64,000 nucleotides of DNA from Phorcus lineatus (lineage: Eukaryota > Mollusca > Gastropoda > Trochida > Trochidae). The translations under genes and the position numbers were made by a program. Below the pieces are notes generated by a model, which saw only the letters and a list, made by a program, of their open reading frames with translations, was not told where the DNA came from and did not search any database. The first letter of the stretch is position 1. Each line of letters opens with the position of its first letter. The DNA is taken from contig OV121084.1 in NCBI GenBank assembly GCA_921293015.1, positions 24,610,446-24,674,445 on the forward strand, written 5' to 3'. This document shows positions 1-14,800 of this stretch, piece by piece.

Positions 1-1332
1 GTAAAAACAGGTGAATGTAATTCCGAGAGCTCAGGTAACTGCTGATTTCATTCGTGACTAAGATAACACAAGGAAGACTAGCGGGGCCTTCGTCTTGCTG
101 TCCTCTTAAGTGAATTCTCGTGTACCGACATCGCATCAAAGAACTGTTATTGGAAGCAGTGATGCAAGACCAAGGTAACAAAGACCTAACGTTCACACAC
201 AAGACTCCAACTACAAACCTACATAAGGCAAGAATCTTGTCACAATAGCAGCATTAAGAGACTTGAAAAACTCACAAAATCTCCAACTGAAGGTGCTATT
301 GTGTTGAATACACGAATCTGAAAGCTCGGTTAAAGACAATTGGAAAATCAATGTATGACATTATAAGTGGGGTTCGGTCTTGTAGGTAGTAATTGACTGG
401 TGCCGCCATTCCAGCGGACAAAGCCGAGGGCGACAAGGTGGTATCTATCGACAATATTCTTAACTCACGATGGCCATCTTACACGCATCACTGACACTTC
501 TAACAAAATGGTGGAGAACCCTGATCAGGCGTATGGCCGCTTCGACGCTAATCCTCTTACAGCTAATGTCATGTCTTTACTGTAAAGCAAGAACTCTAAG
601 TGGATAAGGAGACTCCACATTCTCACAGTCTTTTCCAATTTTGGATCCTTATTTCTTTTGTGGTTTTGCAGATAATGGCTTTCAATTTCGTTATTTTTAT
701 TTCTTGGACTTAAGTTAAAACTCATTAGGATTTTAAAATATCTGGATATATTTTTCAGGGAAAGATTTTGATCTCATCAAAATAAGGTATTGAAGTTTCA
801 TCTGTTCAAGGGATTACCTTCTCTTTTGACATCTAATCTTGACTTTCATATCTGATGACATTTGATGGGGTATTTTTATCTTATTAGCTTTCTTAAGAAA
901 AGAACAAGTTATTATTTTGTTCTTGTGGGTTGATGCAATTTTACATAAGATATTTCTAAAATAAAGAATTATTTTAAAAAAGAGAAGGAATGCCATTGAA
1001 AAATTGATAAAAGTTTTAGTTCTTGATTATATTTTCTAACTGAAAAATTTAAAATCTTATTTTGAAGCAAATTAGTTTGTGCTCTTGCCAAATCATTGGT
1101 TGATTTCAGATTCAGTAAATTCAAAATGTTCCAAGCAAGCCTACGTACCTACCTACCTAAAATTGATAAAGAAAATGTCTACACATTCAAGCGCCTGTCA
1201 ATTTTTTTAGAAATCCTTAAAGATTTTTAAACCACAAGCGCCTGTCCCCATAGAGACTAAAAACATTTTCATACATGCCGGTTTGAGCTAAAATCATTCC
1301 AGTCAGTGCTACATATACTTATATATACTTAC
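1..1332 (-). other. start of a prospero intron running out of the window
   Basis: AT-rich noncoding sequence downstream of the 1333 donor. I looked for the last Prospero-domain exon on the minus strand and found none. A short (CTAC)n-like run sits near 1140-1160. The GC-richer stretch at about 360-560 has no recognisable coding content. Confidence 0.6.
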
Positions 1333-1477
1333 ATCAATCTGGTTGTTTCGGTTGTAGTGTAGATTCAAAACACGGTAGAGTTCAGAGTCTGAGTTGACTA
1401 CCAGATCCTCTGGATGTTTGCATCCCTCGGCGATCGCCTGACGTGCAAACTTCTCCATTTGGATGTAGTAGAACTCC
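1333..1477 (-). CDS. prox1/pros homologue: prospero exon: end of homeodomain, start of Prospero domain
   Basis: This 145-bp exon has acceptor TTGATTGCAG (ending 1478) and donor GAT/GTAAGTATAT. It encodes [15 protein letters not shown] (homeodomain recognition helix), then a variable loop, then [17 protein letters not shown] at the beginning of the Prospero domain. It ends in phase 0. The family continues here with V-P and an LREFF-type segment, which I cannot find between 1 and 1332, so the final exon lies outside the window. Confidence 0.94.
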
Positions 1478-2657
1478 CTGCAATCAAGAACAAAATATTT
1501 AAATTCTGAAAATATTAATCAACTTTTAATCAATGTGAAAAGAGGACCTGTGTGATGAAAATTATTTGAATCTTAAAGTTTATTTCTTTTGTAATAAGTG
1601 TTAGATATTGATTAATATTTTCATCCAATATTGGATCTTCCTGCAAAGAATAATGAAAACATTTTAAATTCTACAAATTTTATCTTTTTCATTTTAGATT
1701 CGAAAGTGAGTTTTATGCATTAAATGAGAAAATATCAAATCTTACAATTTTTTAAACTATTTGTGATTTCATCTATTTATGATATTGACAGCTCTTATTT
1801 TTTTATTTATAAAACATGATTTATAGAAGAATAAAGTAAATATAAATGGAAAGAATTGAAAAAAAATCAAAACATTAACTTGTTTACTTTTATGAATGAT
1901 AATTAACCCATTTCAAAAGGTGTTTATACAATTTGTTTTGTTTCACCTTACATGAGATAAGAGTATTTTCACATGCTCAAAAATATCTTATTGATACAAA
2001 AGCAGAAATAATAATGGAACAATTTTGTAATATGCAAACTTTTATTATTTATTGCATTTTCTAATTTGACCCATAGGTGAATGATTTGATCAATCACAAA
2101 ATGGTAATTCATTTGTGTAAACAAGGAATGTTTTCAAACAAGCAAAATAAAAAACAATAATAAAATGCTTTAATTGTCATAATAATACAATTTATGTCCT
2201 GCATGTTCGGTTGTGACTTAATTAGCTCATTAGTAAAACAAACAGAACAAAAAATGCATAATACAATAAGTATTTGATGATTGACCTAAAAACTACTAAC
2301 TGCAAAAAAAACTTTCAAATGTAACCAAAATCCATTACATTTTTATCTTGCACTAAGGCTGTATAACTTTAAAAGGTCATTTCTCAGAAGACAAATTATT
2401 TTCAAAATCAAAGTTTGAGTTTTGTTAATACTGGTGTTGAACTATCAAAATCTACATGCTGAACTTATTAAATTTTGCATCATTTTCTAAATTTCAAACA
2501 TTTATATTTCATATTTTGAATATTTCTAACTCAACTTAAGATCTTGTCACTATTTGAAAAAACATGTCCCATTTTGAATTTGTTAACCTTTGTGACTTTT
2601 ATAGTTAAAGTTATGATAAAGATCTTTTGTTTTTATTAAATTTAACATACTCATGCT

Positions 2658-2688
<31 letters not shown>

Positions 2689-2796
2689 TTCATCATCATC
2701 ATCATCATCATCTTCATCATCATCATCATCATCATCATCTTCATCATCATCATCATCATCATCATCGTCATCATCATCATCATCATCATCATCATC

Positions 2797-2874
<78 letters not shown>

Positions 2875-5800
2875 TTCATTTCTTCCAGTAGGAGATTATT
2901 ATGAAGGGATTTACAAAATTGGAACGTGGCATTTTTAATGTTTGACAAAATCATCTTGAAAAAATTCTTGAACAAATGTTAAAATGTTCATTTAAGTGAG
3001 GGCTGCAGGATGTTCGGTGAGCGTAAGCACCACTTGTCTATAATGATATCTTCAGAGGAAATGATATTAGTATTTCCTCCACGTTCACAAACATATGTAA
3101 ATGAGTCGTTTGTCCTGATGGAGCTCGGAGTCAAGACCCATGGTGGTACCGCTTCCATCTGATCGCCCACCAAGTATAAGGACACCTCGAAATTAATCTC
3201 AATTAACTGCTAATTTCCCTCTCTGCTGCCATGATTATACTTGATAGGGGAAGAGGCATTTAACTCGCATTATTTCAACACTGCGTCCTCAAGCCGTACA
3301 GGCCCGTAGAACTGTCTCGGGGAGTGAGAGAGAGCGATTAGACCGCACTTGTTAGTTCACATCTGAAGGAAAGTCATCCTCGGTGCGCCGCCTGGGAACC
3401 TAGCGGTGACATTTACCATATCCTTGTGGCATTTAAACTCAAGTTCATATTTCATGAGAGAGACCATGTTGTCATTGGAACAGGCCGACTTGGCTTCAGA
3501 TTAGCATCGGTATAAGATGGCCTTATTAAATCATTATTATTCCATTTGCACTCATCCCGACAATCTTGATGGCATTTCTACTGCCAAAATACAGCCTCGA
3601 CCACTCATAAGGCCATTGAAGCTGGCTGCCACACCATAAAGGGGTAATATCTCCTCGTATTGTCCAATTATTCAATATGGGAGATATTTTATATTGTACC
3701 CTCATGAAGCACGTGGGACGGTGCTGCTTGTCAGACTTGAAGGGTGCTTTAAAGAGGCAGAAGCCATGCACGGCAAACAAAGGGACTCCTCAGAAGAAGA
3801 GCATATTTCATCGGGACATGACTAATAGCCCCGTAATAACAACAAGCGGAGAAAGTCGTGTCAGAAGAACTTCCCTGATGAAGGGATGGAGACAATGTGA
3901 TGTCGGCCGGGACAAGATCCTTTAGGAAATAAATTATGTGCTGACATTTTCTGTGTCCATTCACACATGTTGGTTTCTGACTTCTTTAAGTGATTTAATC
4001 AGTGGATCACCAAAATTAATTCTTTTAATGATTCTTCAATAATTCATAAAATCAATCAGGCCTAGAAGGTTCAATTGAGAAGTGTTCATCCCAAAAACAG
4101 TCAATATTTGGAGATTAAAAGAAATAACACTTGAGATGGTGAACCAATTAGTGCTTATCATTCCTTGTGGAAAACTCTTATGAAAAAGGCGATAATCATC
4201 TACTTGCAACTCACTTTTAACAAATTATACCAGGATATTCTTAATCTATTAGATATATCTTGAATGATAGTCTTAATTTTAAACCAGTGTGCTTGGGTTG
4301 CGCATTTATTGTACTTTAAGATTTTACCACCTGCCTTTTAAGTCGATAGAGGGTGGTAGTTTCAACATCTTTCCCAATTTTAAACCCAATATTTCACAAA
4401 ATCCTTCAATACAATTCCATGCCTTACATTAGGAGAGGCCTAAACATACACCATCTTATGATTTTGAGGAAAATTATCTAAAAAATAAAATGTAGTATAT
4501 AGGTTATCAGCTTGCCTTAAGGAGGAAAATATCCATAAGGGTAATATTCTTATCAAGTTATCCTTTCTCCTAAGTTTCCTCATCCTCTGAGCAGTGTTTC
4601 CTCAAGGAAGTTACCTTCTTCAGAAAGGTTATCATCAATTGATTTTGAACTGAAGGTGTAGTAATTGAAACATCATATGAGTTACTATGTATCACTTGTA
4701 CTTAAAAATAGAGATGAGTCGCCAAGTAAGGATGTCATATGAATTAAAGGGAGAGTGTACACATTTTTTTTTACCTAAATTGAAAGAGGTTTGATCATTT
4801 TTTTTTCATAAGATGCATATTTCCCAGCTACATAGTGGTAGATTGTTTATAATTTCGTTGCATATGAAATATAAAACCTCACACAAAAAAGACTGATAGT
4901 AAGAGAAAAGTTGTGCACATATGGAAAATATGGTACTAGTCATGTACAAGGAATCTTGCATTGAAATAATAAATACCAGGGGATAACTTAAAGTACACAT
5001 ATAAAAAATATGACACTAATTATGTTTATCACCTTAACATTATCAGGCAAGCAATTTTAGTGGCAAATTTAACAGGGATCACGACCTTGTGGATTCAGTT
5101 GATTAAGACACTTGCTAATGTTAAGTTACCCAAAATATTCCTTGACTAGCAGGTATAGGGTTAAGGTACAGGATTATTATTCTTCGACTTTATACAAATA
5201 TTGACTCTAAACATACATATTCAGATAGATAAATCTTAAAGACTATTGTCGACATTTCCACAAAGCTTTAGGTTCAGTTCGATGAATGACGATGGAATAC
5301 CAAATAGGTTCACGGTAGTTTTGTATGCATATTAGTTAGATGAGCAAATACAAAAATCACAAGTTTCACAAGATTTAGCTTCAACAAACAAGTAAGACAA
5401 AGGCAAGTTTATGAAAAAGCTGCACTTAATTCAAGTTCCTTGAAGAATTGAAAATAGATTTGTAGGTTTTTTAAAGATCCCATGAAATATAGTTTTCAGT
5501 AATGATAATTATGATTAAGATGATAAAGATATTTGGTTTTGGTTTGAAACATTCCTAAAACCATATAATATTTGAGAAATTGTTGATTTGAAGAGCTATT
5601 AATATAATAACCTCTTTTATGTATGTCTTGAAAATTGTAAAAAAAACCTTTAAGAACAATCAATAATTTTTACTTTAAAAAGTAACAGTATTTAAAATGA
5701 GAAAATTATTACAGTTTTTTGCTTCTATGATTACTTTAATCTCATACTATATTTTTTCATGATTTTCTGGGTTTTTTAAAATTTGATCTAAAATCATAAA

Positions 5801-8800
5801 ACATCACACAAAAATGTGTTCAAATGATTATAAACTATAAAGGTTCCAATGCATACAATTTATACAAATTTAACCTGACAATTAAACAAACCAATTTTAC
5901 ATTCATTAATCGACCATTTTGAAAACAGCCAATTCTTTAATTACACCTTAAAGTTAATTGAATCTTATAAACCCGTATTTTATGATTTCACCTTCTCTTA
6001 TACAACATCAGAAAACAAAGTTAATTCTACAGTGGTTTATTACAGAAATATTCATTAGGAAGGACACTGTTTAATCACCTTAAAGAAAAAAAAGAGGTGA
6101 ATATTAATTATGAATTATTATCTTCAAAGACGAATATTGCCATTTGAATATCTCGTTTAAAGCAAGCAACAGCTGTAGATGCTGGAAGAGGACAGCAGAT
6201 TATTAGTTGAGCATTCGTTATTTACTAGTGGTTGTAGGCAGAAACCTGAGACGCATCTGTCACAGATGGATAGACTATTGAAGTGAGAGATAACTGCCAT
6301 TTATATCAACAATATACTTCTCTTAGAAATGAACCTTAAACTGAATTGATATTTATTGGAAATTGTAATTGAAATACACCTTAAAAATTGCTTTAGAGAA
6401 TGCAATATTGATTCTGTATCTAATAAACCATTAGTCACAGCAACGTTATATGTGTTCTCCAAATGGGCCTCCATTTTGGTATGCCATTTGAATTAGAATT
6501 TACTTAAGCGTAGTGTGGAATATTGTCCATTTTCTTAGAATATAAGTGAATTATTTATTTATAATTTTAATTTTAATTGACTTGCAAATACAACTTAAAT
6601 ATATTGCTTTTCACTTAAAATGGTCACTGAATACATAAAAGAAATATAAAATATCTAACAAATATGAATCCTATGTAAATGATAACCAATTGCTCAACCA
6701 ATTTTGGACATTTTTTCTCATTTCAATATTTGAATTATTTTCATAAAATTATTTAAGTAAATAGCTTGTTTAATATAAATAATTTTCATTAAGAACTGTT
6801 ACATTAATATCAAATAATAAACTAAAATATATGACACACAAATAGCAAGAGAAGCAAAAAATCCACTCTCTCCTTCTTATCAAAGGGAGTGTATAAACTG
6901 GATATCTATAGATAGAATAGACTTGCTTGAACATCTATAAAAAACATAAATACACTTACAGGAATATCCCTTCAGTTCATAACTATTCCTATCAATCTGT
7001 CCCTAAAAGAGCCTCATCTTTAAAATACTACATTTAGATTCCGGCAGCCATCTTGACTATACTGTCAGCGGCTGATTTTATCAGGTGGCATCTGTTGAAT
7101 AATACGCCTAACGGTCTCATCTTGTGCATAACAATGGGCACATGAAGGTCTCTTGTAGCATTACTGTTTCTAGGTACTTATATACATATGTCGGAAAACT
7201 GAGAGGCTTGTTAAACCCTCATTAGGTTTTTGGCATGTAACATCTGCTGTATAAAGTATGTGGAGAACTCCTCAAGTTATATAATTATGTTACTTTGTGA
7301 AACAATAGGTAACTTTCTGCTTTAAAGCAGAATAATTGTTACTTTGTGAAAGCTTGTTACTTGTTACTCTGAAGCAGAATATATATTGGTTTTTTAAAAC
7401 ATTTTGGAACTTGTTACTTTGAAGCACAATATTTGTTGCTATGTGAAACATTGTTACTTGTCACTTTAAATCAGAATATTAGTTACTCTGTATGAGTATG
7501 TGTTACTATTTTACAATTGTAATTAATAAAACAATAATTTAGTCACTCTGTACAACGTTGTAGATACATAATTATGTTACTTTTTACCACATTTTGAATA
7601 ATTTTATTTTGTACAATATTATGTGCTGTGTTACTAAGTTCATTTTTGTTTTGCATCATTGTAAATGTAACAATTATGATATTTTCCCCTTTGTTTGACA
7701 ATTATTAATACTGTAACAAAACAGTAACGTTATGTTACTTTTCGTAACTTTGTATAATCATGTAATGATGCACTGGTTAGTTTCTATAATTTAAAGCAAC
7801 TTTGTTCATTGTGTAAAAAAAAAGGTTACTTTTAGGAAAATATGTGTTAATTTGAAGTGCAACATCTATGGACAAGATACTTTGTAGAATTATTTTGCTG
7901 TTTATATTTCTAATAATATTTCAATGTTTTAAAATGCTCTTTTTCCAAAAATAAACGTCACAAAAAAAAGAAATATTTTCAAGAAAATGCTATTTTAACT
8001 TTGGATATGACGTCAAATAATTTCTGATATTTTACTTTTTCAATTCCACCTTATTTATTTCTGAGAACTGTTTTGAAATTACAAATTACTTCATGTTCAA
8101 AGTAAAACAGAAAACATTAATTCCAAACAATTGTCTGCCTTTGTGCTTGTAAGATTGGCTGCAAATTAGATATGACGCATGATCTTGTTCAAATAGTGTC
8201 CACATCCTGGCTATTTAACCGTTTGTCAAATGCTGTTATTATGACATAATAATCATGTTTTCCTCCAACACTTAGAACAAAACCATTCAAGTGTCTTCGT
8301 CCAAAGGCATTAAGACGTTTTTTTGGCAAAGATGATAGATGGAGATAACATGCACAGAAATGTAAAATGACTCCGTGGATTCAACTATGATTTGTCTTCA
8401 TCTAGCTCTAGCTCAAAGCTGTCATTTCCTAACTATAAACACGGCTATCTAAGAAATATTACTTGCTAGTTAATACTATGTTATTATATCTTTTCAATTC
8501 CAGCCGCGGACTCAACGATCGTAATTAGCAGTTGGTGCTCCTCATTCATTTCACAAAATAACAGCCATTTCTTCACAGATGCAAAATACCACTTTCTGAT
8601 TATTAGGAAAATGGGACAGCATTCTTACGTGATTTGACAATTTCTTTAAGATAAAGCTGGTTAATGATTCATACTGAAAAATAAACGAACTTTAGTTGAT
8701 GGAAATTGAAAGTTACATTTTAATTCTTCTGAAAAGATCATTTGTTGCTAAATCATCCTTAAATAATTGTAAGTTAAATTTTTTTTAAATGTAATTTTAA

Positions 8801-11800
8801 ATTTTGAATTATCTTTAAATAATTTATCTTTGAAAACTTTAGTTTAGTTTACAAATTTTTATATCACCATTCAATGAATTACGTGTAGAGTCCAAATATC
8901 ATAAATGTAATGGCAAAAAAAATGTTTCAGTATAATAATTTTTCAAAAGTGAAAAAAAAGATTTGTCACAAGTATGATTTTAAAGAAATCAGATAAAGAA
9001 ATTTAAGTACATTTTAACTCAAAGCCACCAAGCAAACGATGAGAAGATTGACGTTTACTCAAGAAGGTCACAAAGTTGATATAAGGTTAAGAGTTATTTT
9101 GTTTCACTTTGTACATCTATGCCAACTTGACCGCACGGGTGTGTGTGAGGTCGTTCAGTGGGATTATGGGTAAGAATAGTACCACGCATTGTCTAACACA
9201 GGGAGGGTGGGGTCGACAACTTGCTTCCCTCGCTGTCAACTTGCTGCGAACAAGACTTGGGGGATATGTCGGGATTGTGAGGTCCCTTTTCTAAACACAG
9301 AGGGTGTAAACACATTGAAACAAGCATTAAGAGAAACACGTTAAATAAATAAAAGTTAATTCTCTTGGCTGTGTACACCGACTAGTTAGCCTCTTCCCCA
9401 CACAGTCTCTAGTCGAGAAGCCTCTCTCTCATCTGACGCTACATACACGAGATACTTGGCAGCCATCAGCGCACCAATTAACATCCACACCCATCAGTCT
9501 TAGAGCTCCGATTTAATCACGGCAGCCTTGTCGATGAAGCTAGTTGTCGAAGAGATTCCCTTAAAGGGGGAGAGGGGCGGCGGAAGATGAGAGCGGACTC
9601 ATCTTGACAGGCTGATTAAGAGCGACAGAGTCTAATCAATACCACAACGATATCAGTCTTGCCCAATTCTTGTCGGCAATCATCAAATCACATAGGACCA
9701 CAAATGGAGCTTTGTAATGCATTTCTCTATGGAGAAAATACATTAAAGATATGAGAATATGAAAATTTAATGTACATTAGAGAAAGTAAATGCCCGGGCC
9801 ATAGCTGTGCCTTGACTTTGATGGGGAGGGGATATGGGAAGACTGGATGAGGGCTGGAGTACAGAAGGATCACTCTCCAGTCCCAGCTCTCAATAGCCAC
9901 CACCAATCTCATACGACTTAACAAATATTAGACCAGGGTGATTAAGATGGAGTGAGCAAACAGTACAATGATTTATAGATACATTGTTGCATTGCGATAA
10001 TGGACGTATAACAATCCCTGCCATTACCTCCCATCTCTGTCATCAAAGGCGATGGAAAACCAAACCAGCCTCTAGGATTCAAATCATATTTGCACCATTA
10101 ATATTTAAGAAATATGCAGTCTCAGGAGCGGACCGGTGTACCTAGGGGCCAGTTGAGAAGACAGTATATTTGCTCAGCATCAGTGGCCGGGAACACGAGG
10201 AGTTTCCCGGACTCTGTGTCTCCGTTCCCGAGGTCCCCCGGGACCACAAGCACTCCAGCTCGGGATGACAATGCTGGTTATTACAGATAATTCAAGCTCG
10301 ACAATAGAAGTCTTTGTGTCGAGGATAGAGCTGTTACCTGCATCTATGGCACAGATCTCGAAGGAATCAACCATTTGTTGCGTTCTGCCAATCCTGAACA
10401 GAAGTTCATTACAGACCTAAAGACCATGACGTTTGAGAATGGGCCGGCAGCAATTAAACTCGGTCTTGCACAATTTCCTCCACCCATCAGAGTCCAAATA
10501 TTTGTCTGTCCTTCCTACTTTGTGTCAACTTCATTTAATGATACCAAATCTTTGCATTGCAAATTTCTCTCTTTTGTATTTAACAAAGCAAGCAGAATCC
10601 TCATTTCTGATAGCAATTATTGTCTCTGATTGCTGTATAATGCTTAATACTATCAGCGGGAATTGTAGAAACAGTTCACTGATGACTGCATTGCAAAGAA
10701 GAAATTTGTCATGCAGATTTAGGAATAGCAAAGGAGAGAGAAGAAAGCTGTTGGCAAATTAATTCGAAAATGATGTTTCAAAGCGTTTGTTGATACGGCA
10801 AAGCAAATGTAGATTTTCCTTTTTGATGTCTATGCTTTGATCATTGCGATGATATTGTTTATTTTGAAGCTTTATTCAAATTTTTGTTGGCTTAATGCTA
10901 ATGCAACATTTTACTTATCTGATCAAAATGAGTCAATATTTTACCAACAAATACAAGTTACATTGATTTATAAAGGCTTTTTAAGGAACATATAATTTTT
11001 CTATGTTATGTTTATTCAGAAAAAATTAGGAATGAATGCTACAATTTAAATATTCAATGTGAATTTTGTAAGTGTAAAGAAATGATTTAATTGTTATTTC
11101 AAATTAATATTTATTACTAGATATTATTCCTGCTTAATATCAAAACCACAATTGAAACACATTCTAAAAATATTTTGATTTCCCAATAAAAATTAATTTC
11201 TTATCAAAGGATGAAATTAATTGTAATTGAAAGTCAAGAATAACACCAAACTGAAAAGAAACAGCAATATAAAAGGGAAATCTTATTCAGTACAACCATA
11301 ATTCTTTTTTTAAGAAGTTTCATAAATAATCAAATGCAAATAAAATGGACGAGTACCTGTAAAAAAATTAAAAGAAGAATTTCTAAAGCTTTAAGTGAAT
11401 AAATTTCCTCTTACCTGAAATTGCTGAACCATTTGACAAGTTGAGCTGTGTTGTTCTTGTTGAACTTTATGTCAGGAAAGTATACTTTGAGAATGGCGGA
11501 GCTGGGGTACCGTACGAAGAAGAACATCAGCTTGGCTTTCCGCAGGTGCATTGGAGTGAGGTTTGTGGTGTACATTCGTTAAGGAAATCACAGGAATACA
11601 GGTAAACAGTACCAAAATCATGAATGTTCTATTGCCTCAAAATTAAAATTGTAGAAACACTTTGGTTATTTGCTACTTGGATAAGCCAGATAAATTATTT
11701 AAAAATATATATCTCTAGCCAGTAAATACCTTCTTTTTCTGCCTCCAAATCTATTGAAGAAACATATTATTTTAACACTTCAGGATTTTCTCTCAGGTAT

Positions 11801-14800
11801 TGAGAAACAAATATTTATTTGAATTTATGTAGAAAATTATATCAAGGAGCTTAGTTTGAATAAGTAGGTTTATTTTCTTTTCAGTTTCACTTATTCGTAA
11901 TCATTATCCATAAATGAATTTCAATAGCATTTCCTTAAACAAACAAAGAGAAAAAAATCATATTGCTCACATCGAGAAATGTCCCATCTTTTAAACTGAA
12001 TTGGATGAAACCTATCAAACCTGAAAATATGTTTCAAACATCTTGTAAATTGATTTTTTTTACATATTTGATAAACTAATTTCAACATGTTTCATTCATA
12101 AAATTTATAAACATATCTCATAAGGGTTAGATTTTCTTGACATTTGTTTAGTAAAGGTATTCATGATCTTTACTTCTTTACTAGTAATTATATGTAAAGA
12201 CTAGGCAAATTCATCAATGAATTTGATATATGCTCTCAAATATTTATAAACAATTTGTTAATTTGATTTTTTTAAATATAAAAAATAAATAGAAATTGTT
12301 GGCAAATCTGGAAATGGTAGGAAGATTCCAGAAATAAGTTTTATTTGCAGGAACTTCAGCAGAAGTTCTGCAAAATCAGCAGATAAACGTTGAATAATGT
12401 TAAATTAGAAATTTATCAAGTTAAATACCTGTGACATATTTCATAACACAGTTAAACATCAATGCGTACAGTTGCGGACAGAATAAGAACAGTAATTTCA
12501 GAGAAAATTTGTCTTGCTTTTGAATAACAGATGACGTTTATCTAGTGCTTGAATTAAATGATAAACTAAAAAATGCTTTTTTGTCAATAAATTGAACAGA
12601 CTTTGTTGATAGACTCTCCATCCCCTCATTTCAATAAATTGTCTAAATCAATATCAAACCACAACCATAATCAATGAAGAACATTTGAACATGTCATTCA
12701 GTTTACATGCTTGAGTAGCTTCTTGATATACAGGTTAATTGTTAATTATTATTGGTTCATCAGAAGTTGTGTACAACTATCAGTGCCCCTTCCCCTCCTG
12801 TGCTCATCAACTATCCCCCTCCCGTATCTCCTCCCCTTCTATTGTAAAGCCTTAGGTAAATCATCTCTTTATAGCCTGTTAAGTCCAACTGTTGCCAGGT
12901 TAGTTCAAGACCAGGAGGATGGAAGCCGTACGGACATCGTATACTTCCATCCGTCAACCAATCGAAACAAGATACACAAGTCGAACTCGTCAATCTCAAA
13001 CCAGCATCTCTTGTGTGACGGCTGATCGTGTGAGAGTTGTCACCACAGCGCACCTGTTACCAAACTCATCATCAGCGTCTACGAAAGACGTACGTACGCA
13101 GTGTGGGTAAGGTGTGACTTGCCAGAGGCAGATAACTCCGCTTCCATCACAGAAGCCTCATATTAGAAATGAAACAAAAGACAGCTAAACACAAGCTGTC
13201 ACCACTGCAAGTAAATTATCGCGACAGTTTGCTTATCGTTCTATCCTGTCCTTATTTTCTATCACTTCCGAAAAGTCACACTTAATTACAATTCGCTCAT
13301 CTTCGAGGGTCCTATTTCACTCTGCATAAACATGACTTATGCAGGGTCCTGATGTTCAATTTAATCAAGATCACATATTTGTTGTTCTTAATATGTTGGA
13401 CTCATTTGGAATGTTTATCTTTTACACACTTCATTGCCAACATAAACATTTTCTATTAATTCATTTGAGTGTATCAAATGGTCTATTTTGAAATATACCA
13501 AAGAGGATGTTTGAAGGATGGGCTGATCAAGATAAAATATTGAGTTTCTTTTTTATGAGTGCATCTATAGAACGAAGCACAGCTGTTTCAAGAGACAACT
13601 AGAATTTGGATATGCTAGGTGTAAATCATATACAGACATATTTATTATGTACATTAATTGTCAGTCACACAAGGACTTGATAAAGCACAGAAAGAAATTG
13701 CTCCTTGTTCATAAAAATGTACATTTATATGGACTTCCGACAACAGATGTTTTATAATGAATAAGAATGTTTTTGTAGATTTTAATGCTTTGTGAAACTA
13801 AGAGAAAGACCAAAGAAACGAAATGATATTGATATTTAGGATATGTACCTCCAAGAATGCAAATATATAAATGGCTATCAACATACTATTCAAAAGATTC
13901 AAAACTCTTTTACCCATAACCTTGATTTTTAAGCCCTATTTTGCTTTGTTTCTAAAAATAAAAAAAGGAAATAACTTTCTCATACAATAAAGAATTAAAG
14001 TTAATCAAGATTGTGTTTTAAAAAACATATTTGGTGGCTTATTTTAGGTATACCAAACAAAATTATTTCAAGAATGAATAGAAAATCGCAATTATCTACT
14101 TGAAATGAATATGTTAAAATTTTAAATATCTTGAGTCCCATTCAAATGCTAAGATAGGAAATATTCATAGGATCAACCATGTCAAAGTTCCAAGTCAAAT
14201 ATTTCCATATTTTTGTCTCAAAAAAAATTAAAAACTATCAATTGAGAATTCTTTCACTCCAATTCTGTTAATGATTACTTTTTTTACATTTTAGTTTCAA
14301 CCACAAATAATTACTATTTATACGACAAATTCTGTTCAATCATAATTTCAACAAAAAATTTTGATGTTTCAGTTTCTTAGACTTAAACAAGAGATAACAA
14401 ATTATGTTCAACCACAGAATTATGTCTTGATTCATTGCCAAATACTTTGAATATTCTTTTTCAAATCACCGATATTCATACTAATAATTCTGTCAATCAA
14501 AATTCTTGAACAAATACTTTTGTTATTTCATTTTCAAAGACTCAAATCAGTAAAAGTCATACACAGTAATCTGTCAATCAAAATTCTTGATTAAATAATT
14601 TTGACATTTCATTCTAATTGATTTTCAGAAAATATTTGGTATTGTTTGATTAGAGTCGGCTAACAGCAGCAAGCAGGCCTGTACATATTCGAGGAGTAAT
14701 TATCACCTTTTGTTCCTGGTGACACCGCTACAAGCCTGTTTGCTTCCTCCTCATTCCCCAGATGTTGGCGCTGCTTGCCTTACGACTTGTCAATACTTAG

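Larger units (their letters stand above)
1478..11414 (-). other. 9.9-kb GT-AG intron of the prospero homologue
   Basis: A U2-type intron with donor GTAAGAGG and acceptor GATTGCAG. It is mostly AT-rich. Contents: an ATC microsatellite (2658-2879), GC-richer islands at about 3000-3930 and 9100-10370, and degenerate GTTACTTTGTGAAAC-type repeats at about 7280-7500. The remaining stretches show no coding or RNA signature. Short open frames in the islands have no recognisable domains. Confidence 0.75.

Noticed and set aside
2583..2975. Met-rich and Ile-rich open frames
   Set aside because: Translation of the ATC microsatellite only.
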